Source: Microbacteriaceae bacterium
Lineage (GTDB): Bacteria > Actinomycetota > Actinomycetes > Actinomycetales > Microbacteriaceae
Assembly (NCBI GenBank): GCA_025463565.1
Contig: JAODAT010000069.1
Span: 1 to 45,047, forward strand
Length of the DNA: 45,047 bases
Reading direction: 5' to 3'
Shown here piece after piece: positions 9,854-16,336 of the stretch (positions are counted from its first letter, which is position 1; each line of letters begins with the position of its first letter). The notes under the pieces are model-generated. The model ran no database searches. It worked only from the letters and a program-made list of their open reading frames with translations, and had not been told where the DNA came from. Position numbers and translations under genes: made by a program.

Positions 9854-9859
9854 ATGCTA
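9854..9859 (-). promoter_or_regulatory. Putative -10 box for leaderless coaE
   Basis: TAGCAT on the minus strand, 7 bases before the GTG of coaE. It overlaps by two bases the plus-strand -10 box of the divergent gene (9858-9863). Confidence 0.45.
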
Positions 9860-9863
9860 GTGT
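9858..9863 (+). promoter_or_regulatory. Putative -10 box for leaderless DUF4126 gene
   Basis: TAGTGT on the plus strand, 6 bases before the ATG at 9870. There is no Shine-Dalgarno in the 23-base gap, which is itself too short for two conventional promoters with leaders. Confidence 0.45.
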
Positions 9864-9869
9864 GCGGTC

Positions 9870-10481
9870 ATGTTCGAGGTGCTGACGGGTGCGGGGCTTG
9901 CGGTCTCCGCTGGCGTCAACGCGTACATCCCGCTGCTGGTTCTCGGGCTGTCGGCGCGACTCCTCGACTTCGTCACTCTTCCCGCCGCCTGGCGGTGGCT
10001 GGAGAACCCGTGGGTTCTCGTTATCCTCGGGGTACTCCTCGTGATCGAATTCGTGGCGGACAAGATACCGGTGGTCGATTCGGTGAACGACTGGATCCAG
10101 ACGGTCATCCGCCCCACCGCAGGCGGCATCGCTTTCGGTTCGGGGTCGACCGCGACCACCAAGATCGTCACCGATCCCGCGGCATTCTTCACGAATAACC
10201 AGTGGGTACCGATCGCATCCGGCGTGGCCCTCGCCCTTGCCGTGCATCTCGGCAAGGCGGCCTCACGTCCGCTGCTCAATACGATGACCGCGGGCATCGC
10301 CGCGCCGTTCGCCAGCCTCACGGAGGACATCGGCAGCGTGCTCACCTCGATTGCCGCCGTGCTTCTCCCGATCCTCGTGCTCGTTTCGATCGCGGGAATC
10401 ATCATCCTCGCCATCTGGCTGGGGCGAACCCTCCGGAAACGGCGAATGGCCGGTCCCGAAGGACCGGCCATTCGCATGTAG
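9870..10481 (+). CDS. DUF4126 family membrane protein
   Basis: A 203-residue hydrophobic protein that begins with the family's conserved GAGLAVSAGVNAYIPLL segment and has about five predicted membrane segments, with a GGIAFGSG stretch in the middle and a basic tail. The family is of unknown function. It is divergent from coaE and convergent with rpsA. The final codons form one arm and loop of a perfect 15-base hairpin (10442-10475), so the C-terminal sequence is shaped by a terminator. Start at 9870 is the first ATG and leaves 23 bases to coaE; a TANNNT box 6 bases upstream suggests leaderless expression. Confidence 0.85.
   Translation: MFEVLTGAGLAVSAGVNAYIPLLVLGLSARLLDFVTLPAAWRWLENPWVLVILGVLLVIEFVADKIPVVDSVNDWIQTVIRPTAGGIAFGSGSTATTKIVTDPAAFFTNNQWVPIASGVALALAVHLGKAASRPLLNTMTAGIAAPFASLTEDIGSVLTSIAAVLLPILVLVSIAGIIILAIWLGRTLRKRRMAGPEGPAIRM
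10442..10475. terminator. Perfect 15-bp hairpin between DUF4126 and rpsA
   Basis: Bases 10442-10456 pair exactly with 10461-10475 around a CGAA loop. The structure lies inside the last 13 codons of DUF4126 and 27 bases beyond the rpsA stop. GC-rich, no T-run; it can act for both converging genes. Confidence 0.75.
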
Positions 10482-10502
10482 CTACTTACTGCGAATTACT
10501 TA

Positions 10503-11954
10503 TTAGCTAGCACTCGAGCTGAGCTTCTCGCGAAGAGCGGCCAGCGCCTCGTCGTCGGCGAGGGTGCCCGCGCCGGCTTCGGAATCGCTCGAGAATGTCG
10601 AGCTGCCGGCGGGCAGCTCCTCGATGACCTGCTCGTTCGCTGCGGTGACCTGCTTCTTGTGGGCTTCCCAGCGAGCCTGGGCCGCAGCGTAATCCTGCTC
10701 CCACTTCTCGCGCTGGGTCTCGAAGCCCTCTTTCCACTCGTTGGTCTCCGGGTCGAAGCCGTCCGGGTACTTGTAGTTGCCCTGGTCGTCGTACTCGGTG
10801 AGCATTCCGTAGAGCGCCGGGTCGAACTCGGTGCCCTCGGGGTCGACACCCTCGTTGGCCTGCTTGAGGCTCAGCGAGATGCGGCGACGCTCGAGGTCGA
10901 TGTCGATGACCTTGACGAAGACCTCGTCGCCGACCGACACGACCTGCTCGGCGAGCTCTACGTGCTTGCCGGAGAGCTCGGAGATGTGGACCAGGCCCTC
11001 GATACCCTCCGCAACGCGAACGAACGCGCCGAACGGAACGAGCTTCGTAACCTTGCCCGGTGCGACCTGGCCGATCGCGTGGGTGCGTGCGAACACCTGC
11101 CACGGGTCTTCCTGCGTCGCCTTGAGGCTGAGCGAGACGCGCTCGCGATCGAGGTCCACCTCGAGGATCTCGACGGTGACCTCCTGGCCGACCTCGACAA
11201 CCTCTGAGGCGTGCTCGATGTGCTTCCAGGACAGCTCTGAGACGTGAACGAGTCCGTCGACGCCACCCAGGTCGACGAAGGCGCCGAAGTTGACGATGGA
11301 GGAGACGACACCCTTGCGAACCTGGCCCTTGGCGAGGTTGTTGAGGAAGGTCGTGCGGCTCTCGGACTGGGTCTGCTCGAGCAGTGCGCGACGGCTGAGA
11401 ACCACGTTGTTGCGGTTCTTGTCGAGCTCGAGGATCTTGGCCTCGATGTCCTGGCCGAGGTACGGGGTGAGGTCGCGAACGCGGCGGAGCTCGATGAGCG
11501 ACGCCGGAAGGAAGCCGCGGAGTCCGATGTCGACGATGAGGCCGCCCTTGACGACCTCGATGACCGAACCGGTGACGACGCCGTCTGCTTCCTTGATCTT
11601 CTCGACGTCTCCCCATGCGCGCTCGTACTGGGCGCGCTTCTTGGAGAGGATCAGGCGGCCTTCTTTGTCTTCCTTCTGGAGGACGAGGGCTTCGACCATG
11701 TCGCCGACCTGGACGACCTCAGACGGGTCGACATCGTGCTTGATCGAGAGTTCGCGGGAGGGGATGACACCCTCCGTCTTGTAACCGACGTCGAGGAGCA
11801 CCTCGTCGCGGTCGATCTTGACGACGGTTCCTTCGATGAGGTCCCCGTCGTTGAAGAATTTGAGAGTCTTTTCGACCGCGGCAAGGAAATCTTCAGCAGA
11901 TCCGATGTCGTTGATGGCGACCTGCTTGGGGCCTGTGGTCGTGATGAGTGTCAT
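10503..11954 (-). CDS. rpsA: 30S ribosomal protein S1
   Basis: The 483-residue protein has four S1 RNA-binding (OB-fold) repeats, beginning near residues 37 (DLIEGTVVKIDRDEVLLDVG), 123 (GVVTGSVIEVVKGGLIVDIG), 212 (GQVRKGVVSSIVNFGAFVDLG) and 297 (GKVTKLVPFGAFVRV), followed by the actinobacterial C-terminal tail (FDPALYGMLTEYDDQGNYKY, then EGFETQREKWEQDYAAAQ) and an acidic end. S1 helps the 30S subunit bind and unfold mRNA; actinobacterial forms have fewer S1 repeats than the six of E. coli. The ATG at 11954 has GGAG 10 bases upstream. A plausible promoter lies at 11979-12007. It follows the four-gene DUF885 operon but is separated from it by inverted repeats. Confidence 0.97.
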   Translation of the reverse strand: MTLITTTGPKQVAINDIGSAEDFLAAVEKTLKFFNDGDLIEGTVVKIDRDEVLLDVGYKTEGVIPSRELSIKHDVDPSEVVQVGDMVEALVLQKEDKEGRLILSKKRAQYERAWGDVEKIKEADGVVTGSVIEVVKGGLIVDIGLRGFLPASLIELRRVRDLTPYLGQDIEAKILELDKNRNNVVLSRRALLEQTQSESRTTFLNNLAKGQVRKGVVSSIVNFGAFVDLGGVDGLVHVSELSWKHIEHASEVVEVGQEVTVEILEVDLDRERVSLSLKATQEDPWQVFARTHAIGQVAPGKVTKLVPFGAFVRVAEGIEGLVHISELSGKHVELAEQVVSVGDEVFVKVIDIDLERRRISLSLKQANEGVDPEGTEFDPALYGMLTEYDDQGNYKYPDGFDPETNEWKEGFETQREKWEQDYAAAQARWEAHKKQVTAANEQVIEELPAGSSTFSSDSEAGAGTLADDEALAALREKLSSSAS

Positions 11955-11978
11955 GTAGTTGTTGCTCCGATATGGGCA

Positions 11979-12007
11979 TAGCTAAGGCCGCTGCGTTTTT
12001 CGTACAA
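11979..12007 (-). promoter_or_regulatory. Putative rpsA promoter
   Basis: On the minus strand TTGTAC and TAGCTA are spaced by 17 bases, with the -10 ending 24 bases before the rpsA ATG. The match to TTGACA/TATAAT is moderate. It lies in the only AT-rich part of the region, as expected for a strong ribosomal protein promoter. Confidence 0.4.
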
Positions 12008-12015
12008 ATTTTTTC

Positions 12016-12054
12016 CCGCAACGGCGTGCGGATATGACGTCACAAACGTGACGT
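12016..12054 (-). terminator. Two adjacent inverted repeats between TS-like gene and rpsA
   Basis: ACGTCAC/GTGACGT (12037-12043 with 12048-12054, 4-base loop) starts at the stop codon of the thymidylate-synthase-like gene. It is followed on the minus strand by CCGCA/TGCGG (12016-12020 with 12027-12031, 6-base loop) and a run of A. It may terminate the upstream operon before rpsA; an operator role for the first repeat cannot be excluded. Confidence 0.4.
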
Positions 12055-12695
12055 TATAGCTTAGCGCTATCCAGCACCGAGTTCATATACGAAAGCTCGC
12101 TGTCGTAGACATGCGCCGACTTCACTATGAACACCAATCGTCCGACAGGCATTCCGAGGCCCGCCGCGACCCGATGCTGGAGGTCGGCGAGCTCCACCAG
12201 GTTGCCGTAGCCCTTCGCCCCGAAGTCGATGCTGTGCGCGTAGACGACCTGCTCGACGGCGCCCGCCCTGATCCAGAAATCGAGCATGCTCACACAGGGG
12301 ATGTAGCTGGTGTCGAGCAGCGGCTCGAAGGTGGTGATGGTGGCAGACCTCGAACTCGGATCCGCCCGCAGGCGGTCGATCACCCACTGCACCTGGTCGC
12401 GGCCCTCCGCACCGTAGTCGAACAGCCTGCTGGCGTAACTGCGGGCGTCGCCGAGGGCGGCGACCAAACTGTGGTCGGTGAAGTTTGCGTGCATCCACTG
12501 CAGCCGCTCGGGATCGGCCAGACGCGCGATGAGCGCGTCCTGCGGATCGGGGTGGGCCACCGACAGCGTCGCCTGCTCGACCTCGAGAATGGGCATGGCG
12601 TCGTACTCGCTCGATTCGCCGTGCGCCAGGATCTGCCGCGCGACCTCCAGCCACGCCTCGCCGATGCTGTCGGTCGTGATGGTGATGTCTCTCAT
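12054..12695 (-). CDS. Thymidylate-synthase-fold protein, short form, substrate unknown
   Basis: A 213-residue protein whose second half aligns by eye with E. coli thymidylate synthase at a constant offset: Cys134 with Cys146, Ser155 with Ser167, Asp157 with Asp169, Asn165 with Asn177, His195 with His207, Tyr197 with Tyr209, plus DPSSR before the catalytic Cys. Gln165 and Arg166 of E. coli are replaced by Ala153 and His154, and about 40 C-terminal residues that close the folate site are absent. Family knowledge: relatives methylate or hydroxymethylate pyrimidine nucleotides; Asn177 favours dUMP while dCMP hydroxymethylases carry Asp. So a TS-type reaction is possible but the substrate is not known. 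The ATG at 12695 forms ATGA with the epimerase stop, tying it to the upstream three genes. The stop sits in an inverted repeat. Confidence 0.7.
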   Translation of the reverse strand: MRDITITTDSIGEAWLEVARQILAHGESSEYDAMPILEVEQATLSVAHPDPQDALIARLADPERLQWMHANFTDHSLVAALGDARSYASRLFDYGAEGRDQVQWVIDRLRADPSSRSATITTFEPLLDTSYIPCVSMLDFWIRAGAVEQVVYAHSIDFGAKGYGNLVELADLQHRVAAGLGMPVGRLVFIVKSAHVYDSELSYMNSVLDSAKL

Positions 12696-13654
12696 ACCCT
12701 TGCTTCTCCCTTGATGATGTCGCGAAGCGCCGGCTCGAGGTGCGCGAATGCGAAATCGTAGCCCGCGGCCAGCAGGCGTTCCGGCACAACCCAGCGGCTC
12801 TTCAGCACCAGCTCGGTCTCCGTGCGGATAGCCGCTGAGCCCAGCTCGAGCATCCAGCGGCTCGTCGGCAGGCCGACCGGTGCGCCGACGATCCGGCGGA
12901 TGTCCGCCATCAGCGTTCGGTTGTCGACCGGAAACGGCGCGGCGGCATTCACCGCTCCGTCGAGCGTACCGGTGCGAAGGAACCTGATTATCCCGAGCAC
13001 GTCGGCCAAATGGATCCAGCTGAACTTCTGGCTGCCGTGGCGGGCCCGGAACTCGTGGAAGGTGCCCGCGGAGCGCCGTGCGGCCGTCGACACCCACCTG
13101 CCATCCAACTGGGGGCCGCCCAGCCCGAACCGGGCCAGGCGCACGAGCGGCCTCAGCGCACTTCCGTCGCCGAGCACGATCGCCATGCGCAGCGCGACCC
13201 GTCGCGTGCCGGGCAGGTCGCCGTCGAATAGCGCCGCCTCCCATGCCCGGGCGATGTCGACGGAGAATCCGCTGCCGAGTTCCCCCGTCGACTCGGTCAT
13301 CGGTCGATCCTCGGCGTGGCGGTAGATGGTCGCCGTCGATGAGTTGATCCAGAGCGGCGGAGGGGTCGCGGCCGCCGCGATCGCCCGCCCCAGCTCGCCG
13401 GTGGTCTCGACGCGCGATCGCAGGATCTCGGCCCGGTTCCGCGGCGTGTAGCGGCAGTTGACGCTTTTGCCAGCGAGGTTGATGACGAGCGCCGAGCCGT
13501 CGACCGCCCGGGTGATCGCGGCGAGGTCGCCCCAGTTCGCGTCGGCACCCCGGCGTCCGACGGTCAGCACGCCCGAGCCTTCTGCGCGAAAGGCGTTCGC
13601 GAGGTACCGCCCGATGAAACCGGACGCCCCGGCGATGACTATGCGCTCGGTCAT
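12692..13654 (-). CDS. TIGR01777-type NAD-dependent epimerase (SDR family, DUF1731 end)
   Basis: A 320-residue extended short-chain dehydrogenase-like protein. It begins with the nucleotide-binding motif GASGFIG (residues 9-15), has INLAGKSVNCRY typical of the TIGR01777 group, and ends with the DUF1731 segment (VLKSRWVVPERLLAAGYDF). These proteins resemble nucleotide-sugar epimerases, but no reaction is established for the group. Compared with the usual run from GGP..G..W to FSWIH, this protein has about 20 extra residues (STAARRSAGTFHEF and following). It overlaps DUF4166 upstream and the TS-like gene downstream by ATGA each, so all are likely translated together. Confidence 0.88.
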   Translation of the reverse strand: MTERIVIAGASGFIGRYLANAFRAEGSGVLTVGRRGADANWGDLAAITRAVDGSALVINLAGKSVNCRYTPRNRAEILRSRVETTGELGRAIAAAATPPPLWINSSTATIYRHAEDRPMTESTGELGSGFSVDIARAWEAALFDGDLPGTRRVALRMAIVLGDGSALRPLVRLARFGLGGPQLDGRWVSTAARRSAGTFHEFRARHGSQKFSWIHLADVLGIIRFLRTGTLDGAVNAAAPFPVDNRTLMADIRRIVGAPVGLPTSRWMLELGSAAIRTETELVLKSRWVVPERLLAAGYDFAFAHLEPALRDIIKGEARV

Positions 13655-14283
13655 CTCTGCTCCAGGATCACGTAGCGGAAGGAGCCGGAGTATTCATACA
13701 GTCGCCCGAAGGTCGGTGATGTGATCGCCAGCGATACGTGCTGCCGGTCCGTGCTGTCATCGAAGCGTTCGACGAGTTCCACCACCGGAGCGAACCGACG
13801 GGGAATGGGCACCTCGAACCTGCCGAGTCGCACCGCGAACGACGTGGATGCGAGATGAAGCTCGCCTCCGACGACGGTGGCGGACAGGCGCGCAACCCAA
13901 CGACGCTCATCGCCGAGGTAGTCCACCAGACCGCGCCGTTCCGCGGTGATGGCATCCACCATCCGTCGCTCGCCACCGCGAGACAGGAACGTTCGAAACC
14001 GGAAGGTCCTGAAGGCGAGAACGGCGTCGCGCCCATGTGCGTCTGTGACGGGGTGATTGCGGATCGCGAACGGCACGTCACGCTGCCAGGCCGGAAACGC
14101 GATGCCCTGCCTGCCGAGCAGCGCCAGCGCCGGCCAGAGCCAGCGCCGTGGAGTGCCGACGACCGAGAACACTCCTCCTCCTACGCCCACCGAACCCTCG
14201 GGAATGGTCGAGAAGTACGCGCGCAGTTTCGGATGGAGTTGCTCGATGCCGTCGCCGAGAACCTGCTTCCAGGGCGAGATCAC
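13651..14283 (-). CDS. DUF4166 domain protein
   Basis: A 210-residue protein of the DUF4166 family, starting with ISPWKQVLGDGIEQLHPKL and carrying the HPVTDAHGRDA, RTFRFRTF and SGSFRYV segments seen in the family. No catalytic motif or signal peptide is evident and the function is unknown. The start is GTG; GTGA is shared with the stop of the DUF885 gene (14280-14283), and its own ATGA is shared with the epimerase start. Such tight packing suggests that it works with the epimerase, but this is inference. Confidence 0.75.
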   Translation of the reverse strand: MISPWKQVLGDGIEQLHPKLRAYFSTIPEGSVGVGGGVFSVVGTPRRWLWPALALLGRQGIAFPAWQRDVPFAIRNHPVTDAHGRDAVLAFRTFRFRTFLSRGGERRMVDAITAERRGLVDYLGDERRWVARLSATVVGGELHLASTSFAVRLGRFEVPIPRRFAPVVELVERFDDSTDRQHVSLAITSPTFGRLYEYSGSFRYVILEQR

Positions 14284-15962
14284 TCGCCGAGCAGCGCGGT
14301 CTTGAGCGTGTCGAGCCCCACTCCCCCGATGTCGAGCGCCCGCTTGTGGAACTGCTTGATGTCGAAGGAGTCACCCGCGCGGCGCGCGTACTCATCGCGA
14401 ATCTGCTCCCAGATGCGCTGACCCACCTTGTACGACGGCGCCTGGCCCGGCCAGCCGAGATAGCGGTTCACCTCGAAGCGCACGAAACCCTCGTTCATGT
14501 TGACGTTCCTGCCGAGAAAACCGAACGCGTAATCTCCGGTCCAGGTGCCCGTTCCGTCGGGTAGCGGCTTCTCGAGATGCACACCGATGTCGAGCACCAC
14601 GCGAGCCGCGCGCATTCGCTGGCCATCGAGCATCCCGAGCCGGTCTCCCGGATCATCGAGGTAGCCGAGCTGCTCCATCAGCCGCTCGGCGTACAGCGCC
14701 CAGCCTTCGCCGTGACCGGAGGTCCAGTTCTGGCGCCGCCATGCATTCAACAGGCTCTTGTTATAGGTGGCTTGACCCACCTGCAGGTGATGGCCCGGAA
14801 TGCCCTCGTGGTAGACGGTCGTCAACTCGCGCCAGGTGTCGAATTCGGTGACGCCCTCCGGCACGCTCCACCACATCTGGCCTGAGCGGGAGAAGTCGTC
14901 GGTCGGGCCCGTGTAGTAGATGCCGCCCTCCTGGGTGGGGGCGATCATGCACTCCAGTTTGCGCAGCTCGTCCGGGATATCGAACTGGCTGCCCGCGAGG
15001 TCGTTGACCGCCCTGTCGCTGGTTTCCTGCATCCAGCGCTGGAGCGCGTCGGTGCCGTGCAGCTTGCGGGACGGGTCACCGTCAAGAAACGCGATAGCCT
15101 CCGCGACGGACGCGCCCGGCTTGATTTCCCGAGCGATGGACTCCTGCTCATCCACCATTCGGGCGAGTTCTTCGACGCCCCACTCGTAGGTTTCGTCGAG
15201 GTCGATCACCGCACCCACGAAGTACCGTGACGCGAGGGCATAGATCTCGCGGCCCACCGCATCTTTCTCGGGCGCGTGCTCTGCCAGTTCGTTCTTCAGA
15301 AAACGGGCGAGGTGCTCGTACGCGTTCGCCGCCAGCTGGGCGCCTGCCGCCAGCTCACCCTTCAGCGACTCCGGCAGTTCGCCCGTGTCGGGGGCGGCAT
15401 CCGCGGCCAACTGGAAGAAGAATCCGGAATCCGCCACCTGTTTGTTGGCTTGGGTGATGACCTCGTTCACCTGTCTGATCGCCGGCACATTGCCGTGTGC
15501 AATGCCGGCACGAAGCGTCTCGATATATCCGTCCATCGCGGCGGGCAGGTTGCGCAACCGCGTGGAGATGTTCGACCAGTCCTCGATGGATGCGGTGGGA
15601 ACGATATCGAAAATGTCGCGCAGGTTCTGCGCTGGGCTGGCGATGACATTGAGGTCGCGCTCGTCGAAGCGGGCGTCATGACGATCCAACTGAAGCTGGA
15701 GGTTGCGCGTGAGGTCGAACTTCGTGATCAGGTCGACGTCATCCACCGGCGTTGCTGCGGAGATCTTCGCCAGCGCCTTCTTCGCCTCCAGGGCGGCCTG
15801 TTCGGCACCCGCGGGCGAATAGTCGGAGAATTCGCCCTCGTGTCCCGGGCGGCCGAGCTCGACCCGCATCTCCGCGTAGAGCTCCACCTCGGTGTCGAGC
15901 CACTCCTCCGCGATCGTATCGATCGTGGTGTGGCTCCTGGGCGTCGTAGTGTCGTCACTCAT
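14280..15962 (-). CDS. DUF885 family putative zinc metallopeptidase
   Basis: A 560-residue cytoplasmic protein of the DUF885 family. The HEGIPGHH motif at 385-392 is the expected zinc-binding helix, and GHGEGWALYAERLM some 30 residues later supplies the third ligand glutamate, as in gluzincin-type carboxypeptidases. The N-terminal half is helical. There is no signal peptide. Length is normal for the family. The ATG at 15962 has no Shine-Dalgarno, but TAGGCT 6 bases upstream fits a leaderless start. It is the first gene of a four-gene set (DUF885, DUF4166, epimerase, TS-like) in which each junction overlaps by 4 bases. The substrate is unknown. Confidence 0.85.
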   Translation of the reverse strand: MSDDTTTPRSHTTIDTIAEEWLDTEVELYAEMRVELGRPGHEGEFSDYSPAGAEQAALEAKKALAKISAATPVDDVDLITKFDLTRNLQLQLDRHDARFDERDLNVIASPAQNLRDIFDIVPTASIEDWSNISTRLRNLPAAMDGYIETLRAGIAHGNVPAIRQVNEVITQANKQVADSGFFFQLAADAAPDTGELPESLKGELAAGAQLAANAYEHLARFLKNELAEHAPEKDAVGREIYALASRYFVGAVIDLDETYEWGVEELARMVDEQESIAREIKPGASVAEAIAFLDGDPSRKLHGTDALQRWMQETSDRAVNDLAGSQFDIPDELRKLECMIAPTQEGGIYYTGPTDDFSRSGQMWWSVPEGVTEFDTWRELTTVYHEGIPGHHLQVGQATYNKSLLNAWRRQNWTSGHGEGWALYAERLMEQLGYLDDPGDRLGMLDGQRMRAARVVLDIGVHLEKPLPDGTGTWTGDYAFGFLGRNVNMNEGFVRFEVNRYLGWPGQAPSYKVGQRIWEQIRDEYARRAGDSFDIKQFHKRALDIGGVGLDTLKTALLGE

Positions 15963-15968
15963 GATTCG

Positions 15969-15974
15969 AGCCTA
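15969..15974 (-). promoter_or_regulatory. Putative -10 box for leaderless DUF885 operon
   Basis: TAGGCT on the minus strand, 6 bases before the ATG. The same hexamer stands 6 bases before rpe and 7 before polA. It lies in the 47-base gap after ptsH. Confidence 0.5.
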
Positions 15975-16009
15975 CCCAGCGACAACGTGCTCTCGATTGC
16001 CGCTGTGGA

Positions 16010-16279
16010 CTACTTGTTGTCGAGGTCGGAGGCGAGCAGCTCGGCCAGGCTGTCGAGTGCCGCGTCCGCGCCTTCGCCGTCGGCCGTGATCGTGACGGTC
16101 TCGCCGTGGTCGACACCGAGCGAGAGCACTCCCAGGATGCTCGCGGCGTTCACCGACCTGCCCGCCGCGTTCGTGAGGATGATCGGCAGACCTGACTTCG
16201 CGGCGGCCTGGCAGAACAGCGACGCGGGACGGGCGTGAAGCCCAACGCTCGCGGCGACGGTGACGGTGCGATCTGGCAT
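16010..16279 (-). CDS. ptsH: Phosphocarrier protein HPr
   Basis: HPr carries phosphate from enzyme I to the EIIA domains of the sugar phosphotransferase system. The 89-residue protein has GLHARPAS with the phospho-accepting His15 and the AASILGVLSLG helix, where Ser47 is the equivalent of the regulatory Ser46 of Gram-positive HPr. The ATG at 16279 has AAGGAG 6 bases upstream. It lies 57 bases after polA on the same strand, with a tandem 17-base repeat in the gap. No ptsI or EII gene is in the window. Confidence 0.95.
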   Translation of the reverse strand: MPDRTVTVAASVGLHARPASLFCQAAAKSGLPIILTNAAGRSVNAASILGVLSLGVDHGETVTITADGEGADAALDSLAELLASDLDNK

Positions 16280-16296
16280 GCGACTCTCCTTCGTGC

Positions 16297-16330
16297 GTGC
16301 GATCAGTGCTGTCGTGCGATCAGTGCTGTC
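16297..16330. repeat. Tandem 17-bp direct repeat
   Basis: GTGCGATCAGTGCTGTC occurs twice head to tail (16297-16313 and 16314-16330), followed by a decayed third unit (ATCAGTG) running into the polA stop. It fills most of the gap between polA and ptsH, upstream of the ptsH ribosome binding site. Confidence 0.85.
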
Positions 16331-16336
16331 GTTAAA

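Noticed and set aside
12696-13244. Long minus-strand extension of the TS-like frame into the epimerase gene
   Set aside because: The ATG at 12695 in an ATGA overlap explains the start; upstream residues are Arg/Gly-rich shadow sequence of the epimerase gene.
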